From JBQTKD01 sp963703165 (GTDB lineage Bacteria > Actinomycetota > Actinomycetes > Sporichthyales > Sporichthyaceae): a DNA stretch of 64,000 nucleotides. The stretch's first letter is position 1. Every line of letters begins with the position of its first letter. A program made the position numbers and the translations under genes. The notes under the pieces are model-generated. The model worked only from the letters and a program-made list of their open reading frames with translations, searched no databases and was not told where the DNA came from. The stretch lies in assembly GCA_963703165.1 (NCBI GenBank), contig OY969798.1, forward strand, positions 5,084,001 through 5,148,000, given 5' to 3'. Shown here piece by piece: positions 43,985 to 52,368 of this stretch.

Positions 43985-44917
43985 CTACACCCGCGACGCA
44001 ACGGCGGCCCCCAGATCGTCGACTCGCCCGGACTCCGCGGTGTCGTAGCCGTTCAGACCGGCCACCGCGGCGCGCAAGCCAGGGGAGTGCAAGGCGGCAA
44101 TCAGCGGAGCGGCGCAGGCCAGAGCGGCGCCGGGTAGTCCGAGGTCGTACGACTCCCAGGTGAGGGGCACGAAATCGAGCTCGAGATCGGCGGCGGCCGA
44201 GCGAACACCCAAACCGGCGTCGACGGTGCCGGTCGCCACCGCGAGAGCGACCTCCAGGTGGGTCGCCACCTCGGGCCCGACGAAGTCGTCGGGAGCCAGC
44301 CTGGCCGCGATCGCCAGCCGGTCGAAAAGCACTCGCGTCCCGGTGCCGAAGCGCCGTAGCGCGACGCGACGGCCCGTCAGATCAGCGACGCCCCGAATGC
44401 CGTCCGGATTGCCCGGCGCTACGACCAACCCCTGCTCACGGCGCCACAGATGCACCAGGTGGGGCGCCTGTCCCTGGAGCAGTCGGCGCACGAAGGGGGC
44501 GTTGTAGGACCCGGTGTGGTGTAGGAGGTGGAGCGCCGCACCGTCGGCATGGCCACGCCGCACCTCGCTCAGCCCGCCGAAGCTTCCGTCGCCGGTACGG
44601 ACCTCCAGGCCGGGCACCATCCGGGCAATCAGGTCCAGGGCAGGGTCGTCGCTCCCGACCAGGCGGAACACCGATCCGCCGGCGAGGAACTCGCGGGCGG
44701 CCAGGGCTGCGCCCGGCGCCACGCGTGCCCGCCGGCGCTCGGCGAGGACGAGCACGCCCGCGTCGGCCAGTTCGCGTTGGGCCCGGCTCACCGTGGACGC
44801 GGTGGTCTCCCACTGCTGTGCGAGCTCCCGAATGCCGGGCAGCTCCGCTCCCGGCTCCAGCTCGCCGTTGTCGATCCGGCGGGCGAGATCGGTGCAGATC
44901 TCGCGGTATCGGCTCAC
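43985..44917 (-). CDS. GntR-HTH regulator fused to a PBP-like metal-oxyanion sensor domain (copy 1)
   Basis: 310 residues. The N-terminal ~75 residues are a GntR-type winged helix (E-L-P-G-I-R-E-L-A-Q-Q-W, T-A-S-T-V-S-R-A-Q-R-E-L). The rest is a PBP-like domain: S-D-D-P-A-L-D-L, R-R-E-Q-G-L-V-V-A-P-G-N-P, G-T-G-T-R-V-L-F-D, H-L-E-V-A-L-A-V and the C-terminal W-E-S-Y-D-L. It is homologous to the C-terminus of the nearby MoeA and to the regulator at 47636. It is divergent from tupA and in front of the formate dehydrogenase genes, so it probably senses tungstate/molybdate and controls both (inference). Confidence 0.85.
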   Translation of the reverse strand: MSRYREICTDLARRIDNGELEPGAELPGIRELAQQWETTASTVSRAQRELADAGVLVLAERRRARVAPGAALAAREFLAGGSVFRLVGSDDPALDLIARMVPGLEVRTGDGSFGGLSEVRRGHADGAALHLLHHTGSYNAPFVRRLLQGQAPHLVHLWRREQGLVVAPGNPDGIRGVADLTGRRVALRRFGTGTRVLFDRLAIAARLAPDDFVGPEVATHLEVALAVATGTVDAGLGVRSAAADLELDFVPLTWESYDLGLPGAALACAAPLIAALHSPGLRAAVAGLNGYDTAESGRVDDLGAAVASRV

Positions 44918-44933
44918 CGGGCGAGTCTAAGGT

Positions 44934-44955
44934 TGCACCGTTCTGGTCTAGTGCA
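44934..44955. promoter_or_regulatory. Operator candidate between GntR-PBP regulator and tupA
   Basis: TGCAC (44934-44938) and GTGCA (44951-44955) form an inverted repeat with a 12-base spacer containing CGTTCTG. GAAAGG just after it is the ribosome site of tupA. The CGTTCTG core recurs in the promoter of the second regulator (48638-48644). Confidence 0.45.
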
Positions 44956-44968
44956 GAAAGGCACACCG

Positions 44969-45811
44969 ATGCGCCGAACCGCCCACCTCCTGCTGGCGAT
45001 GGCTCTGGCGGTCCTCGCGGGCGGCTGCGGCAACGACGAGGAACCCGCGCCGAAGCTGATCCTCGCCACCACGACGAGCACTCAGGATTCGGGGCTTCTC
45101 GACGAGTTGGTCCCGGCGTTCGCCCGCGACACCGGCTGGGAGGTGACCACATTGGCGGTGGGCAGCGGCCAGGCGATCGAGCTCGGTCGGCGTGGGGAGG
45201 CCGACGTCCTGCTCGTCCACTCGCCGTCCGCGGAACAGGCGTTCGTGGCGGAGGGCACGGCCGGGCGTCGGCTGCTGGTGATGCACAACGACTTCCTGTT
45301 CGTCGGGCCTGAGGCGGACCCGGCCGGGATCAAGGACCTCGATCCGGCGTCGGCGTTACGCGCGATCGCGGACCAGCAGGCGCCGTTCGTGTCCCGCGGT
45401 GACCAGTCCGGCACCCACACCAAGGAGCTGGCTCTGTGGGGCAAGGCCGAAGTCCCACCCGAGGGGTCCTGGTACTCCGCCACAGGACAGGGCATGGGAG
45501 CCACGTTGCAGGTCGCCGCGGAGAAGGATGCGTACACGCTCACGGACCGCGCGACCTACCTGAGCCAACGCGACACGCTCGACCTCATCGAGCTCGGCGC
45601 CGGCGGCAGCGACCTGTTCAACGTCTACCACGTCATCGAGCTGACGGAACGGGCCGGCGACCGAGTCCGAGCCGACGGCGCGGTCGCGTTCGCCGACTGG
45701 ATCGTCGGCGCTCCGGCGCAGGAACTCATCGGCCATTTCGGGGAGCAGCGATACGGACAGGCCCTGTTCACCCCGGACGCCGGCCGCGCCGAAGCCACGC
45801 TCGGCAACTGA
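44969..45811 (+). CDS. tupA: Tungstate ABC transporter substrate-binding lipoprotein
   Basis: 280 residues from ATG 44969 with GAAAGG upstream. The signal ends in the lipobox L-A-G-G-C. The TupA signature T-T-T-S-T-Q-D-S-G-L-L-D is at the start of the mature domain, and G-D-Q-S-G-T-H-T-K-E-L and the H-N-D-F motif follow. TupA binds tungstate with very high affinity and feeds TupBC. It is divergent from the GntR-PBP regulator. Supplying tungsten fits the aldehyde:ferredoxin oxidoreductase and formate dehydrogenase nearby. Molybdate is less likely because the TTTSTQDSGLLD motif is TupA-type. Confidence 0.9.
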   Translation: MRRTAHLLLAMALAVLAGGCGNDEEPAPKLILATTTSTQDSGLLDELVPAFARDTGWEVTTLAVGSGQAIELGRRGEADVLLVHSPSAEQAFVAEGTAGRRLLVMHNDFLFVGPEADPAGIKDLDPASALRAIADQQAPFVSRGDQSGTHTKELALWGKAEVPPEGSWYSATGQGMGATLQVAAEKDAYTLTDRATYLSQRDTLDLIELGAGGSDLFNVYHVIELTERAGDRVRADGAVAFADWIVGAPAQELIGHFGEQRYGQALFTPDAGRAEATLGN

Positions 45812-45825
45812 CCGGCGGATCACCG

Positions 45826-46545
45826 ATGGATGTGTTGGGCGACGGGTTCTCCGACGCGCTGCGTCTGCTCGTCACCGGGGACGAACAGGCGTGGTCGATC
45901 ACGGCCCTGACGCTGCGGATCTCGCTCACCGCCACCGCGATCGCCCTGTGCATCGGATTGCCCCTCGGCGCCGCGATCGCACTCGGTCGGTTTCCCGGGC
46001 GGCGCATCGTCCTCGCCATGGCCAACACTGGACTCGGCCTACCGCCGGTAGTCGTCGGACTCTTCGTCACCGTGGTGCTGTGGCGCAACGGGCCGCTGGG
46101 CAGTCTCGGGCTGCTCTACACCCCCACCGCGATGATCCTCGCGCAGGCCCTCATCGCGACGCCGATCATCACCGCCCTCGTGGTCGCCGCGCTGGTCCAG
46201 GTCGACCCCGACTTCCTGCCCCAGATGCGTGGACTGGGGGCCGGACGGGTGCGCGCCTTCCTCGCCATGCTCGACGAGGTCCGGCTCCCGCTGCTTGCCG
46301 CGACGATGGCCGGCTTTGGTGCTGTCATCAGTGAGGTGGGCGCCGCCCAGATGGTCGGCGGGAACGTCGCGGGCGAGACTCGTGTCCTCACCACGGCGGC
46401 GGTGCTGGCTACCAGTCGCGGGCAGTTCGCGCTGGCGATCGCCTTCGGCCTGATCCTGCTGGCCATCGCATTCGCGGTGAACCTCGTTCTCGTGCTGGCG
46501 CAGCAACCGTCGCATGGCCGAGCGGAGCATGGAGGTGCGCCGTGA
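45826..46545 (+). CDS. tupB: Tungstate ABC transporter permease
   Basis: 239 residues from ATG 45826. About six membrane helices are seen. The permease signature (E-V-G-A-A-Q-M-V-G-G-N) near residue 180 matches the TupB/CysTW type, and L-P-P-V-V-V-G-L is typical of this family. It is 14 bases after tupA and overlaps tupC by GTGA, so the three genes form one operon. Confidence 0.88.
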   Translation: MDVLGDGFSDALRLLVTGDEQAWSITALTLRISLTATAIALCIGLPLGAAIALGRFPGRRIVLAMANTGLGLPPVVVGLFVTVVLWRNGPLGSLGLLYTPTAMILAQALIATPIITALVVAALVQVDPDFLPQMRGLGAGRVRAFLAMLDEVRLPLLAATMAGFGAVISEVGAAQMVGGNVAGETRVLTTAAVLATSRGQFALAIAFGLILLAIAFAVNLVLVLAQQPSHGRAEHGGAP

Positions 46546-47540
46546 ACCCCGGCATCGGCTGTCGCTCGCTCCGGGTGCACGCAGGGGAGCGCGAACTGCT
46601 GAACGTCGGCGACCTGGATGTGCCGGCCGGGACCTGTCTGGCGGTGCTCGGGCCGAACGGGGCAGGCAAGTCGACGTTGCTGCGGACGCTCGGCCTCCTC
46701 ACCCGGCACCGGGTCAGCGGTCAGGTGGTGCTCGACGGCATACCGGCCACACCCGAACGCATGCGGACCGCGGCGGCCGCGGTGCTGCAGCGTCCGATCC
46801 TGCGCCGCGGCACGGTCGCGGACAACGTCGCGAGCGGCTTGCGATTCCGCGGGCTCGCTCGAGCCGAGGCTCAGGAGTGTGCCCGACCGTGGATGCATGC
46901 GCTGGGGATCGAGCACCTCGCGCAGCGAAATGTGCGCACCCTGTCGGGCGGCGAGGCCCAGCGCACCTGCATCGCACGGGCGTTGGCGACGGTCCCGCGG
47001 GTTCTCTTGCTGGACGAACCCTTCGGCGGACTCGACGCCGCCTCGCGCGCCGACCTGATCGCCGATCTCCGGTCCGCGCTGGCCGGCCGAGCAGTGGCCG
47101 TGGTCCTGGTGACGCACGACGTGGAGGAGGCCAAAGCCCTGGCGGGGGCGACAGCATTGCTGATCCGGGGTCAGCTCCGTCAAGTCGGCCCGACCGCGGA
47201 AGTCCTCGACGCACCCGTCGACCTGGAGACAGCGCGGGTGCTCGGGTTCGCGAATGCCCTGACGCCTGATCTCGCCGGCTGTCCCGTCACTCGGGTAGCC
47301 AGGCCTGAACACTGCCGTGCTTCGAGCGCCACGGAAGGCGGGTCGGAGTCGATCACCGTTGCCGGCACCGTGCGGCGCCGCATCCCGTTGGGTCCGGTGA
47401 CCCGGATCGACGTGCTGGTGCCGTCGGGGATGCTCACCTGCCTGCACCCGAGGCAGGACCTGATAGGCCCGGACCTCGATGTGGGCCGCTCGGTCGTGGT
47501 GCACGTCGAGCAGAGCCGGCCGTTGTCAGGGTTGGACTGA
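46542..47540 (+). CDS. tupC: Tungstate ABC transporter ATP-binding protein
   Basis: 332 residues from GTG 46542. Walker A G-P-N-G-A-G-K-S-T, signature L-S-G-G-E-A-Q-R, Walker B V-L-L-L-D-E-P and H-loop V-T-H-D are all present in order. A C-terminal ~100-residue extension with P-S-G-M-L-T-C and H-P-R-Q-D may be a TOBE-like regulatory domain that responds to oxyanion, as in ModC. GTG overlaps the tupB stop. Confidence 0.9.
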   Translation: MNPGIGCRSLRVHAGERELLNVGDLDVPAGTCLAVLGPNGAGKSTLLRTLGLLTRHRVSGQVVLDGIPATPERMRTAAAAVLQRPILRRGTVADNVASGLRFRGLARAEAQECARPWMHALGIEHLAQRNVRTLSGGEAQRTCIARALATVPRVLLLDEPFGGLDAASRADLIADLRSALAGRAVAVVLVTHDVEEAKALAGATALLIRGQLRQVGPTAEVLDAPVDLETARVLGFANALTPDLAGCPVTRVARPEHCRASSATEGGSESITVAGTVRRRIPLGPVTRIDVLVPSGMLTCLHPRQDLIGPDLDVGRSVVVHVEQSRPLSGLD

Positions 47541-47635
47541 CTTTCCGTCAGGTACGGCCGGACGGCCCGGGGTTTCCCATGGTCGCCCTCAGCTCATCGG
47601 CGTCGACGTCCCACCCGGTGACCGGGCGCACCGGC

Positions 47636-48589
47636 CTAACTCCGAGGTGCCGCAGCGCCCACGACCGCGAGCTCGCGGTCGAGCCGTTGGGGTTCGCTCG
47701 AGGGGGCCAACTCGTAGCCAGGTAGTGCGGAAATCGCCGCGCTGACCGTCCGGGAGCGTAATGCGAGGAGAAGTGGCTCCACCGAACCGAGGGCGTCGCA
47801 GGGCAGGACGAGGTCGTAGGACTCCCACAGGAGCGGCACGAACTCCAGGTTCAACTGGGCCGCCGAGCCTCGGACGGCGAAGCCGACGTCGGCGATGCCC
47901 GCGGCGACGGCGAGCGCGATCTCGAGGTGCGAGGGGAAACACGGGCCGCGGAGGTCGTCCGGATCCACGCCCGCCGCGAGCATCAGCTGGTCCACCAGGA
48001 CGCGCGTGCCGGAGCCTGCCTCGCGGCGAGCGATCCGCAGACCGGCGCAGTCCGCCGGGTCGGTGACACGGCGGGGATTGCCGCGTGGAACGACGATCCC
48101 CTGTTCTCGGCGCCAGAGCGGGATGAGGTGCGGGTCGCGTCCCCGCAGGAGCGCTTCGGCGAACGACGCGTTGTACTGCCCGTCGTGGTCGCGCAGGTGG
48201 ATCGCGGCGCCGTCGGCCTCGCCCGCGACCAGCGCGCGAAGCGCCGGGAAGCTCCCGCGAGCCGCGGTGAGCGTGACGCCGCGCGGAACGCCGGCGAGAA
48301 GGATGTGCAGAGCCGGGTCGTCGCTACCGGCCAGTCGGAAGACTCGTTCGCCGTGCAGGAGTCGCAGCGCCGCGGCATAGCCCCCGGCGGCGACCCGGGT
48401 GCGCCGCCGCGGCTCGACGGCGAGGACCCCCGCCCGTTCCAGATGCGCGTACGCGCGGGACACCGTGGAGGGAGTCACCTTCATCTGCGCGGCCAGAATT
48501 CGAACGCCCGGAACCTCTGCGCCGGGCGAGAGCTGACGAGAGCGGACCTGCGCCGCCAGGGTGCTACTGATCTCCAGGTACCGGGCCAC
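47636..48589 (-). CDS. GntR-HTH regulator fused to a PBP-like domain (copy 2)
   Basis: 317 residues from GTG 48589, chosen because V-A-R-Y-L-E-I aligns with the start of copy 1 and leaves a 116-base divergent promoter; a longer reading to 48682 would leave only 23 bases to the next gene. The HTH shows S-P-G-A-E-V-P-G-V-R-I-L and T-P-S-T-V-S-R-A-Y-A-H-L. The PBP domain shows S-D-D-P-A-L-H, R-R-E-Q-G-I-V-V-P-R-G-N-P, G-S-G-T-R-V-L-V-D, H-L-E-I-A-L and W-E-S-Y-D-L. It is convergent with tupC and divergent from the TauE/SafE gene. It likely senses the same class of ligand as copy 1. Confidence 0.82.
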   Translation of the reverse strand: MARYLEISSTLAAQVRSRQLSPGAEVPGVRILAAQMKVTPSTVSRAYAHLERAGVLAVEPRRRTRVAAGGYAAALRLLHGERVFRLAGSDDPALHILLAGVPRGVTLTAARGSFPALRALVAGEADGAAIHLRDHDGQYNASFAEALLRGRDPHLIPLWRREQGIVVPRGNPRRVTDPADCAGLRIARREAGSGTRVLVDQLMLAAGVDPDDLRGPCFPSHLEIALAVAAGIADVGFAVRGSAAQLNLEFVPLLWESYDLVLPCDALGSVEPLLLALRSRTVSAAISALPGYELAPSSEPQRLDRELAVVGAAAPRS

Positions 48590-48604
48590 GAGTGCTGAGC
48601 GTAG

Positions 48605-48664
48605 GGCCTGGACCAGGCCTTTGACCGCATCCCGACTCGTTCTGACCACTGTTTCGATCAGAAC
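48605..48664. promoter_or_regulatory. Palindromes in the divergent regulator/TauE promoter
   Basis: GGCCTGG-A-CCAGGCC (48605-48619) and GTTCTGA-12 bases-TCAGAAC (48639-48664) are perfect inverted repeats in the 116-base divergent spacer (48590-48705). The GTTCTGA half-site resembles the GTTCTGG near tupA (44940-44946). They are good candidates for autoregulatory sites of the GntR-PBP proteins. Confidence 0.5.
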
Positions 48665-48705
48665 CGATACAGAGCGGATCAAGATCGACGCGGTTTCCTG
48701 ACCGC

Positions 48706-49512
48706 GTGACGACTTCGCAGGGGGCCGCGCGCCGGCGCACCCGTGGCCCCGCCTACGTCGCGGGAGCGGCCGTCGGGATCCTCGGCGGCATGATCGGCCT
48801 CGGCGGCGCCGAGTTCCGGCTACCGATCCTGCTGCTGGTCTTCGGTTTCGTCGCCCTGCATGCCGTCATCCTGAACAAGGCAATGAGCCTCATCGTCGTC
48901 ACTGCGGCCATCCCGGCCAGGCTCGCCACTGTGCCGCCGGGGGCGCTCGCCGCCGAATGGGACACGGCGCTGAACCTCCTGGCCGGGAGCCTTGTCGGCG
49001 CGTGGATCGGGGCCACCTGGGCATTGCGGATGCGCACCGCCACGCTCTACCGGGTGATCGCCGTGCTCCTGGCGGGCATCGCCCTGGTCCTCGCAGCCGA
49101 ACACGCCGGCACCGTCAACCATGTCGAGCTCGAAACCGCACCCCGCGTGATCGCGGGTATCGCGGCCGGGGTGGGCATCGGTGTCGTCGCGGCCGTGATG
49201 GGAGTTGCCGGAGGCGAGTTGCTCATCCCGACGTTGGTGCTTCTCCACGGCCTGGACATCAAGGTGGCCGGGAGCGTCTCCCTCGTCGTCTCGCTTCCGA
49301 CGATGCTCGTCGCGTTCGCCCGCTACAGCCGGGACCAGAGCTTTGTGGTGCTCGCCCAGAACTCGGAGTTCGCGCTGTTCATGGCGCTCGGGTCGATCAC
49401 CGGCACGCTGCTCGGGGGCATGTTGCTCGGCGTCGTCCCGGCGACCGCACTCGTGCCGCTGCTGTGCCTCCTGCTCGTGCTCTCGGCACGAAAGGTGTGG
49501 CAGCACGCGTGA
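48706..49512 (+). CDS. TauE/SafE (sulfite exporter) family permease
   Basis: 268 residues from GTG 48706. About eight hydrophobic segments with the repeated family signature (V-G-I-L-G-G-M-I-G-L-G-G-A-E-F-R-L-P near residue 23 and M-G-V-A-G-G-E-L-L-I-P-T near residue 165). Family members move sulphonates, sulphite or other anions. In this position, divergent from a tungstate-type regulator, it could transport an oxyanion (inference). A link to coenzyme M (a sulphonate) is also possible but unsupported. Confidence 0.82.
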   Translation: MTTSQGAARRRTRGPAYVAGAAVGILGGMIGLGGAEFRLPILLLVFGFVALHAVILNKAMSLIVVTAAIPARLATVPPGALAAEWDTALNLLAGSLVGAWIGATWALRMRTATLYRVIAVLLAGIALVLAAEHAGTVNHVELETAPRVIAGIAAGVGIGVVAAVMGVAGGELLIPTLVLLHGLDIKVAGSVSLVVSLPTMLVAFARYSRDQSFVVLAQNSEFALFMALGSITGTLLGGMLLGVVPATALVPLLCLLLVLSARKVWQHA

Positions 49513-49519
49513 TTGACCG

Positions 49520-51295
49520 TCAGGTCGACGCCGGTCGACCTTCCACGTCCCAGCCGCGGGCTGCGTAATAGCCGGCCACCATCGACCGCAAGGTCGCCTC
49601 GGTGAGAGTCGCGGTGCGGCCGGACGCCAGGTCGAGGGGAGTTTCGAGCAGGCGGGCCGGCAGCGTGTCGTCCTGGGCGGTGGCCCCCTCCCGCAGGTTG
49701 AAGGCGCGCTTGGCGTCGACGATCCGTCGTGCCGTGGTTCGCAACTCCTCGGCGTCGACGTCCCAACCGGTGACCGGGCGCAGCAAAGTGGCCCACTCGG
49801 TGAACGGATCGGTGAAAACCCCGCGCAAGAACTTGCACAGGATCATCGAGTCCATCACCGCAGCCCGGTCCTCCGTACCGATCGCGGCGGCGACATGCGC
49901 CGGGCCGCCCGCGAGGCGGTCCAAGTCGCCGGAGAGGTCCGCCTCGTAGGCCCCGGAGCGGTTGTGGTCGGCGCCTCGCGAGTTGACCGCCAGCCCGAGT
50001 GCCATGGACTGCATCGTCCGGGGCTCGTAGCCAGGCAACTCCATGCCCTTCACCTGCGGCGCGAAATCGATCGAACCCTGGCCGACGATCTCGGCCGCGC
50101 GGCGCGAACCCTGTGCGAGCAGTTCCCCGAGGCCCGGTTCGCGGGTACCGATTGCATCCAGGGCCCGCAGCAGCGCGGCACCATCGCCGAAGCGCAGCCA
50201 CGGCTCGTCGAGCAGTCCGCGTTCGGCGCACTCCATCGCCCACGCGACTGTGCCGCCGGCGGAGATGGTGTCGATGCCGAGTTCATCGCACCGGGCGCTC
50301 GCGGCGAAGACGTCGTCGGCGTCCCCGACCCCGCACATCGGCCCGAGCGCGAAGACGTTCTCGTACTCCATCCGCTGCTGGCCGCCACCCTTGCGGGAGT
50401 AGATGTGTTCGCAGCCGATCGAGCAGGACGCGCAGGAGTTGCGGGCAACTGCGCGCAGCTCGTGCAGTTCCTCGGCGGCCAGCCGTGGGGCCGCCTCAAA
50501 GGTGGCGGCGGTGAAGTTGCGGGTGGGCAGGGTGGAGACCGCGTTGAACGCCAGCAGATTCGCGAGCGTTCCGAGCTCCCGGTACTTCGCGGTGGCCGGG
50601 CCGAAGCTGCGCTCGCGCAGGTCCTTCGCGGCGGCCAGGACCGCGTCGCCGTCGTGGACCGCGGCCTTGCCGGAGGCGCGGACGAGCAGCGCCTTGAGGT
50701 TCTTCGCGCCGAGGACCGCGCCGAGGCCGCCCCGACCGGCGTGGCGGCCGTCGTGGCTGATCGTCGCGTACCGGACGCCGTTCTCACCCGCCGGCCCGAT
50801 CACCGCCGCCCGCCAGCCTCGGCCGAAGCGGTCCCGCAGCGCGGTCTCGGCGGCAGCGGCGGACAGCCCCGCGAGTTCCGGCGCCGCCTCCAGCCGCACG
50901 CCCTCGGCATCGACGAGCACAACCGAGAGCTCCGCGGCCTTTCCGCGCACCACGATCGCGTCGTGTCCGGTCAGCTTCCCGGCGATCGCGAACTGGCTGG
51001 AGGCCAGCGCGTCGGTCAGCAGCCCGGTCAGCGGTGACTTCGCGACCACCGCGAACTTCGCGCTCGTGGTCAGGGGCGTGCCTACCAAGGGGGAGAAGAC
51101 GAAAGCCAGCGGCGCCTCGGGCGCCACGGGGTCCACGCCGACCGGCGCGAGACGATGCATCAGCCAGGTGCCGAGCCCCACCCCGCCCAGATAGGCGCGC
51201 AGCACCTCGTCGGACAGCGGTAGTCGGGTCGCTGACGCGGTGTCACCGGCCACGTCGATCACGAGGGCCGCACCGAAGTACCCGCCGGGAGCCAT
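49520..51295 (-). CDS. Aldehyde:ferredoxin oxidoreductase (tungsten-type, AOR family)
   Basis: 591 residues from ATG 51295 (AAGG upstream); earlier in-frame starts up to 51364 are weaker. The AOR fold motifs are N-terminal G-G-Y-F-G (FGAALVIDV), H-A-G-R-G-G-L-G-A-V-L-G-A-K-N-L and the [4Fe-4S] ligands C-A-S-C-S-I-G-C near residue 290. E-Y-E-N-V-F-A-L-G-P and a final Cys in I-L-C-K-F-L-R-G follow. The family binds W-bis-pyranopterin without nucleotide and oxidises aldehydes to acids with ferredoxin. It is co-directional with, and 28 bases downstream of, the MobA-MoaD fusion. AORs are uncommon in aerobic actinomycetes. Confidence 0.87.
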   Translation of the reverse strand: MAPGGYFGAALVIDVAGDTASATRLPLSDEVLRAYLGGVGLGTWLMHRLAPVGVDPVAPEAPLAFVFSPLVGTPLTTSAKFAVVAKSPLTGLLTDALASSQFAIAGKLTGHDAIVVRGKAAELSVVLVDAEGVRLEAAPELAGLSAAAAETALRDRFGRGWRAAVIGPAGENGVRYATISHDGRHAGRGGLGAVLGAKNLKALLVRASGKAAVHDGDAVLAAAKDLRERSFGPATAKYRELGTLANLLAFNAVSTLPTRNFTAATFEAAPRLAAEELHELRAVARNSCASCSIGCEHIYSRKGGGQQRMEYENVFALGPMCGVGDADDVFAASARCDELGIDTISAGGTVAWAMECAERGLLDEPWLRFGDGAALLRALDAIGTREPGLGELLAQGSRRAAEIVGQGSIDFAPQVKGMELPGYEPRTMQSMALGLAVNSRGADHNRSGAYEADLSGDLDRLAGGPAHVAAAIGTEDRAAVMDSMILCKFLRGVFTDPFTEWATLLRPVTGWDVDAEELRTTARRIVDAKRAFNLREGATAQDDTLPARLLETPLDLASGRTATLTEATLRSMVAGYYAARGWDVEGRPAST

Positions 51296-51323
51296 ACCGC
51301 TGACCTTACGTCCAGCGGGTCGT

Positions 51324-52175
51324 TCAGCCGCCGGCGTCCGCGGACAAGAAGGCCACCACGTCACCGGACACCAGCGGTTGGCGCACGTCGGTGCTGATCC
51401 GGTCGCCGTTGAGCGCAGCGACGATGTGCGGACCGAGGGTCAGTTCAACCGCGGCAGCCGCCGCGCCGAGGGTGGCGGCCCGGACTGTCCCGGCGCGGGC
51501 CATACCGCCGCGGGCAAGGGCCCCGTAACGCTCCACGGTGATCTCAGGGCCAGGCCGGGCGCGCGCCGAGGCGTAGGCGTCCGGTTCGTTGATGTTGAGG
51601 ACGGAGTCCAGGTCCGGGTCGTGCCGCGCCACTGCCGGATCGGCGAGCAGGTCGGCGTCGCTCAGCACCTGGACCCGGCAGTGCTCGAACAACTGGCCGG
51701 GGCGACGGGCGCCCTCGGCGATCAGGTCGGAGGCGGTCTTCCCCAAGGCCGTGCGGTAGGCGGCCGTGAGCGGCTGACGGTGCCCGAGAACGTGCGGCAG
51801 GGCGACGTCGAACCCGTCCATGCCTCGCAGCACCCGACGGACGAACGCGGGATGCAGGAACGGCAGGTCGGTGGAACAGACGAACGCCACTGCCGCTGTG
51901 TCCGCGACGGCGGTCAGGCCCGCCGCGATGCCCTGCAACGGGCCCAGCCCGGGAACCGGGTCACGCACCACCACGACCTCACGGGGCAGGTCGGGCAGGT
52001 CCTGACCGGGAGCGGCGACCACGACCACGGGCCCCCCGAGGGTGCGCCCGAGCAGCGCGGTGGCCCGGTACAGCAGCGTCGACCCGTGCCACTCCAGCGC
52101 TGCCTTCGCGGTGCCCATCCGCGACGAGTGCCCGCCCGCCAGGACGACGGCGGCGACAGGCTGAGGGTTCACCAC
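51324..52175 (-). CDS. MobA-type guanylyltransferase fused to a C-terminal MoaD-like domain
   Basis: 283 residues. The N-terminal ~200 residues are MobA-like: L-A-G-G-H-S-S-R-M-G (nucleotide loop), C-S-T-D-L-P-F-L (metal-binding D) and a D-P-D-L-D-S-V-L-N-I-N-E segment. The C-terminal ~80 residues end in A-L-N-G-D-R-I-S ... G-D-V-V-A-F-L-S-A-D-A-G-G; the terminal Gly-Gly is the MoaD/ThiS thiocarboxylation site. MoaD donates sulphur for molybdopterin, while MobA adds GMP, so the fusion combines two cofactor steps. It lies upstream of the AOR in one operon. Confidence 0.85.
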   Translation of the reverse strand: MVNPQPVAAVVLAGGHSSRMGTAKAALEWHGSTLLYRATALLGRTLGGPVVVVAAPGQDLPDLPREVVVVRDPVPGLGPLQGIAAGLTAVADTAAVAFVCSTDLPFLHPAFVRRVLRGMDGFDVALPHVLGHRQPLTAAYRTALGKTASDLIAEGARRPGQLFEHCRVQVLSDADLLADPAVARHDPDLDSVLNINEPDAYASARARPGPEITVERYGALARGGMARAGTVRAATLGAAAAAVELTLGPHIVAALNGDRISTDVRQPLVSGDVVAFLSADAGG

Positions 52176-52192
52176 CTGATCCTGGCACGCGA

Positions 52193-52222
52193 AAGGGGCG
52201 GCCGGTTTCCCGACCGCCCCTT
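52193..52222. terminator. Hairpin between MobA-MoaD gene and binding-protein gene
   Basis: AAGGGGCGG (52193-52201) pairs exactly with CCGCCCCTT (52214-52222) around a 12-base loop. On the minus strand the stem is followed by TTTCG. It can stop transcripts from the binding-protein gene before the MobA-MoaD gene. Confidence 0.6.
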
Positions 52223-52333
52223 CGTGGTGCGGAGACGTTCACCTCACGCCGGGCAGGCGCGCATCACCTGCCCGAAGAACGCGCGGGCTTTCTTCCAGGT
52301 AGTTGCTTCGCTCGACCTGGTGCGTTCGCCTCG

Positions 52334-52361
52334 GGAGAGCGAGAGCTCGCTCTCGCTCTCC
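52334..52361 (-). terminator. 12-bp hairpin directly after binding-protein gene
   Basis: GGAGAGCGAGAG (52334-52345) is the exact reverse complement of CTCTCGCTCTCC (52350-52361) with a CTCG loop. It starts 7 bases after the stop codon at 52369 on the minus strand. No U-tract; this is the likely terminator. Confidence 0.7.
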
Positions 52362-52368
52362 GCTCGGC

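Noticed and set aside
40819..44163. 1114-residue open frame antisense to the formate dehydrogenase genes
   Set aside because: It is the mirror of a high-GC coding region; it has no recognisable domain, is full of low-quality Arg/Gly/Val runs and lies wholly opposite well-supported genes.
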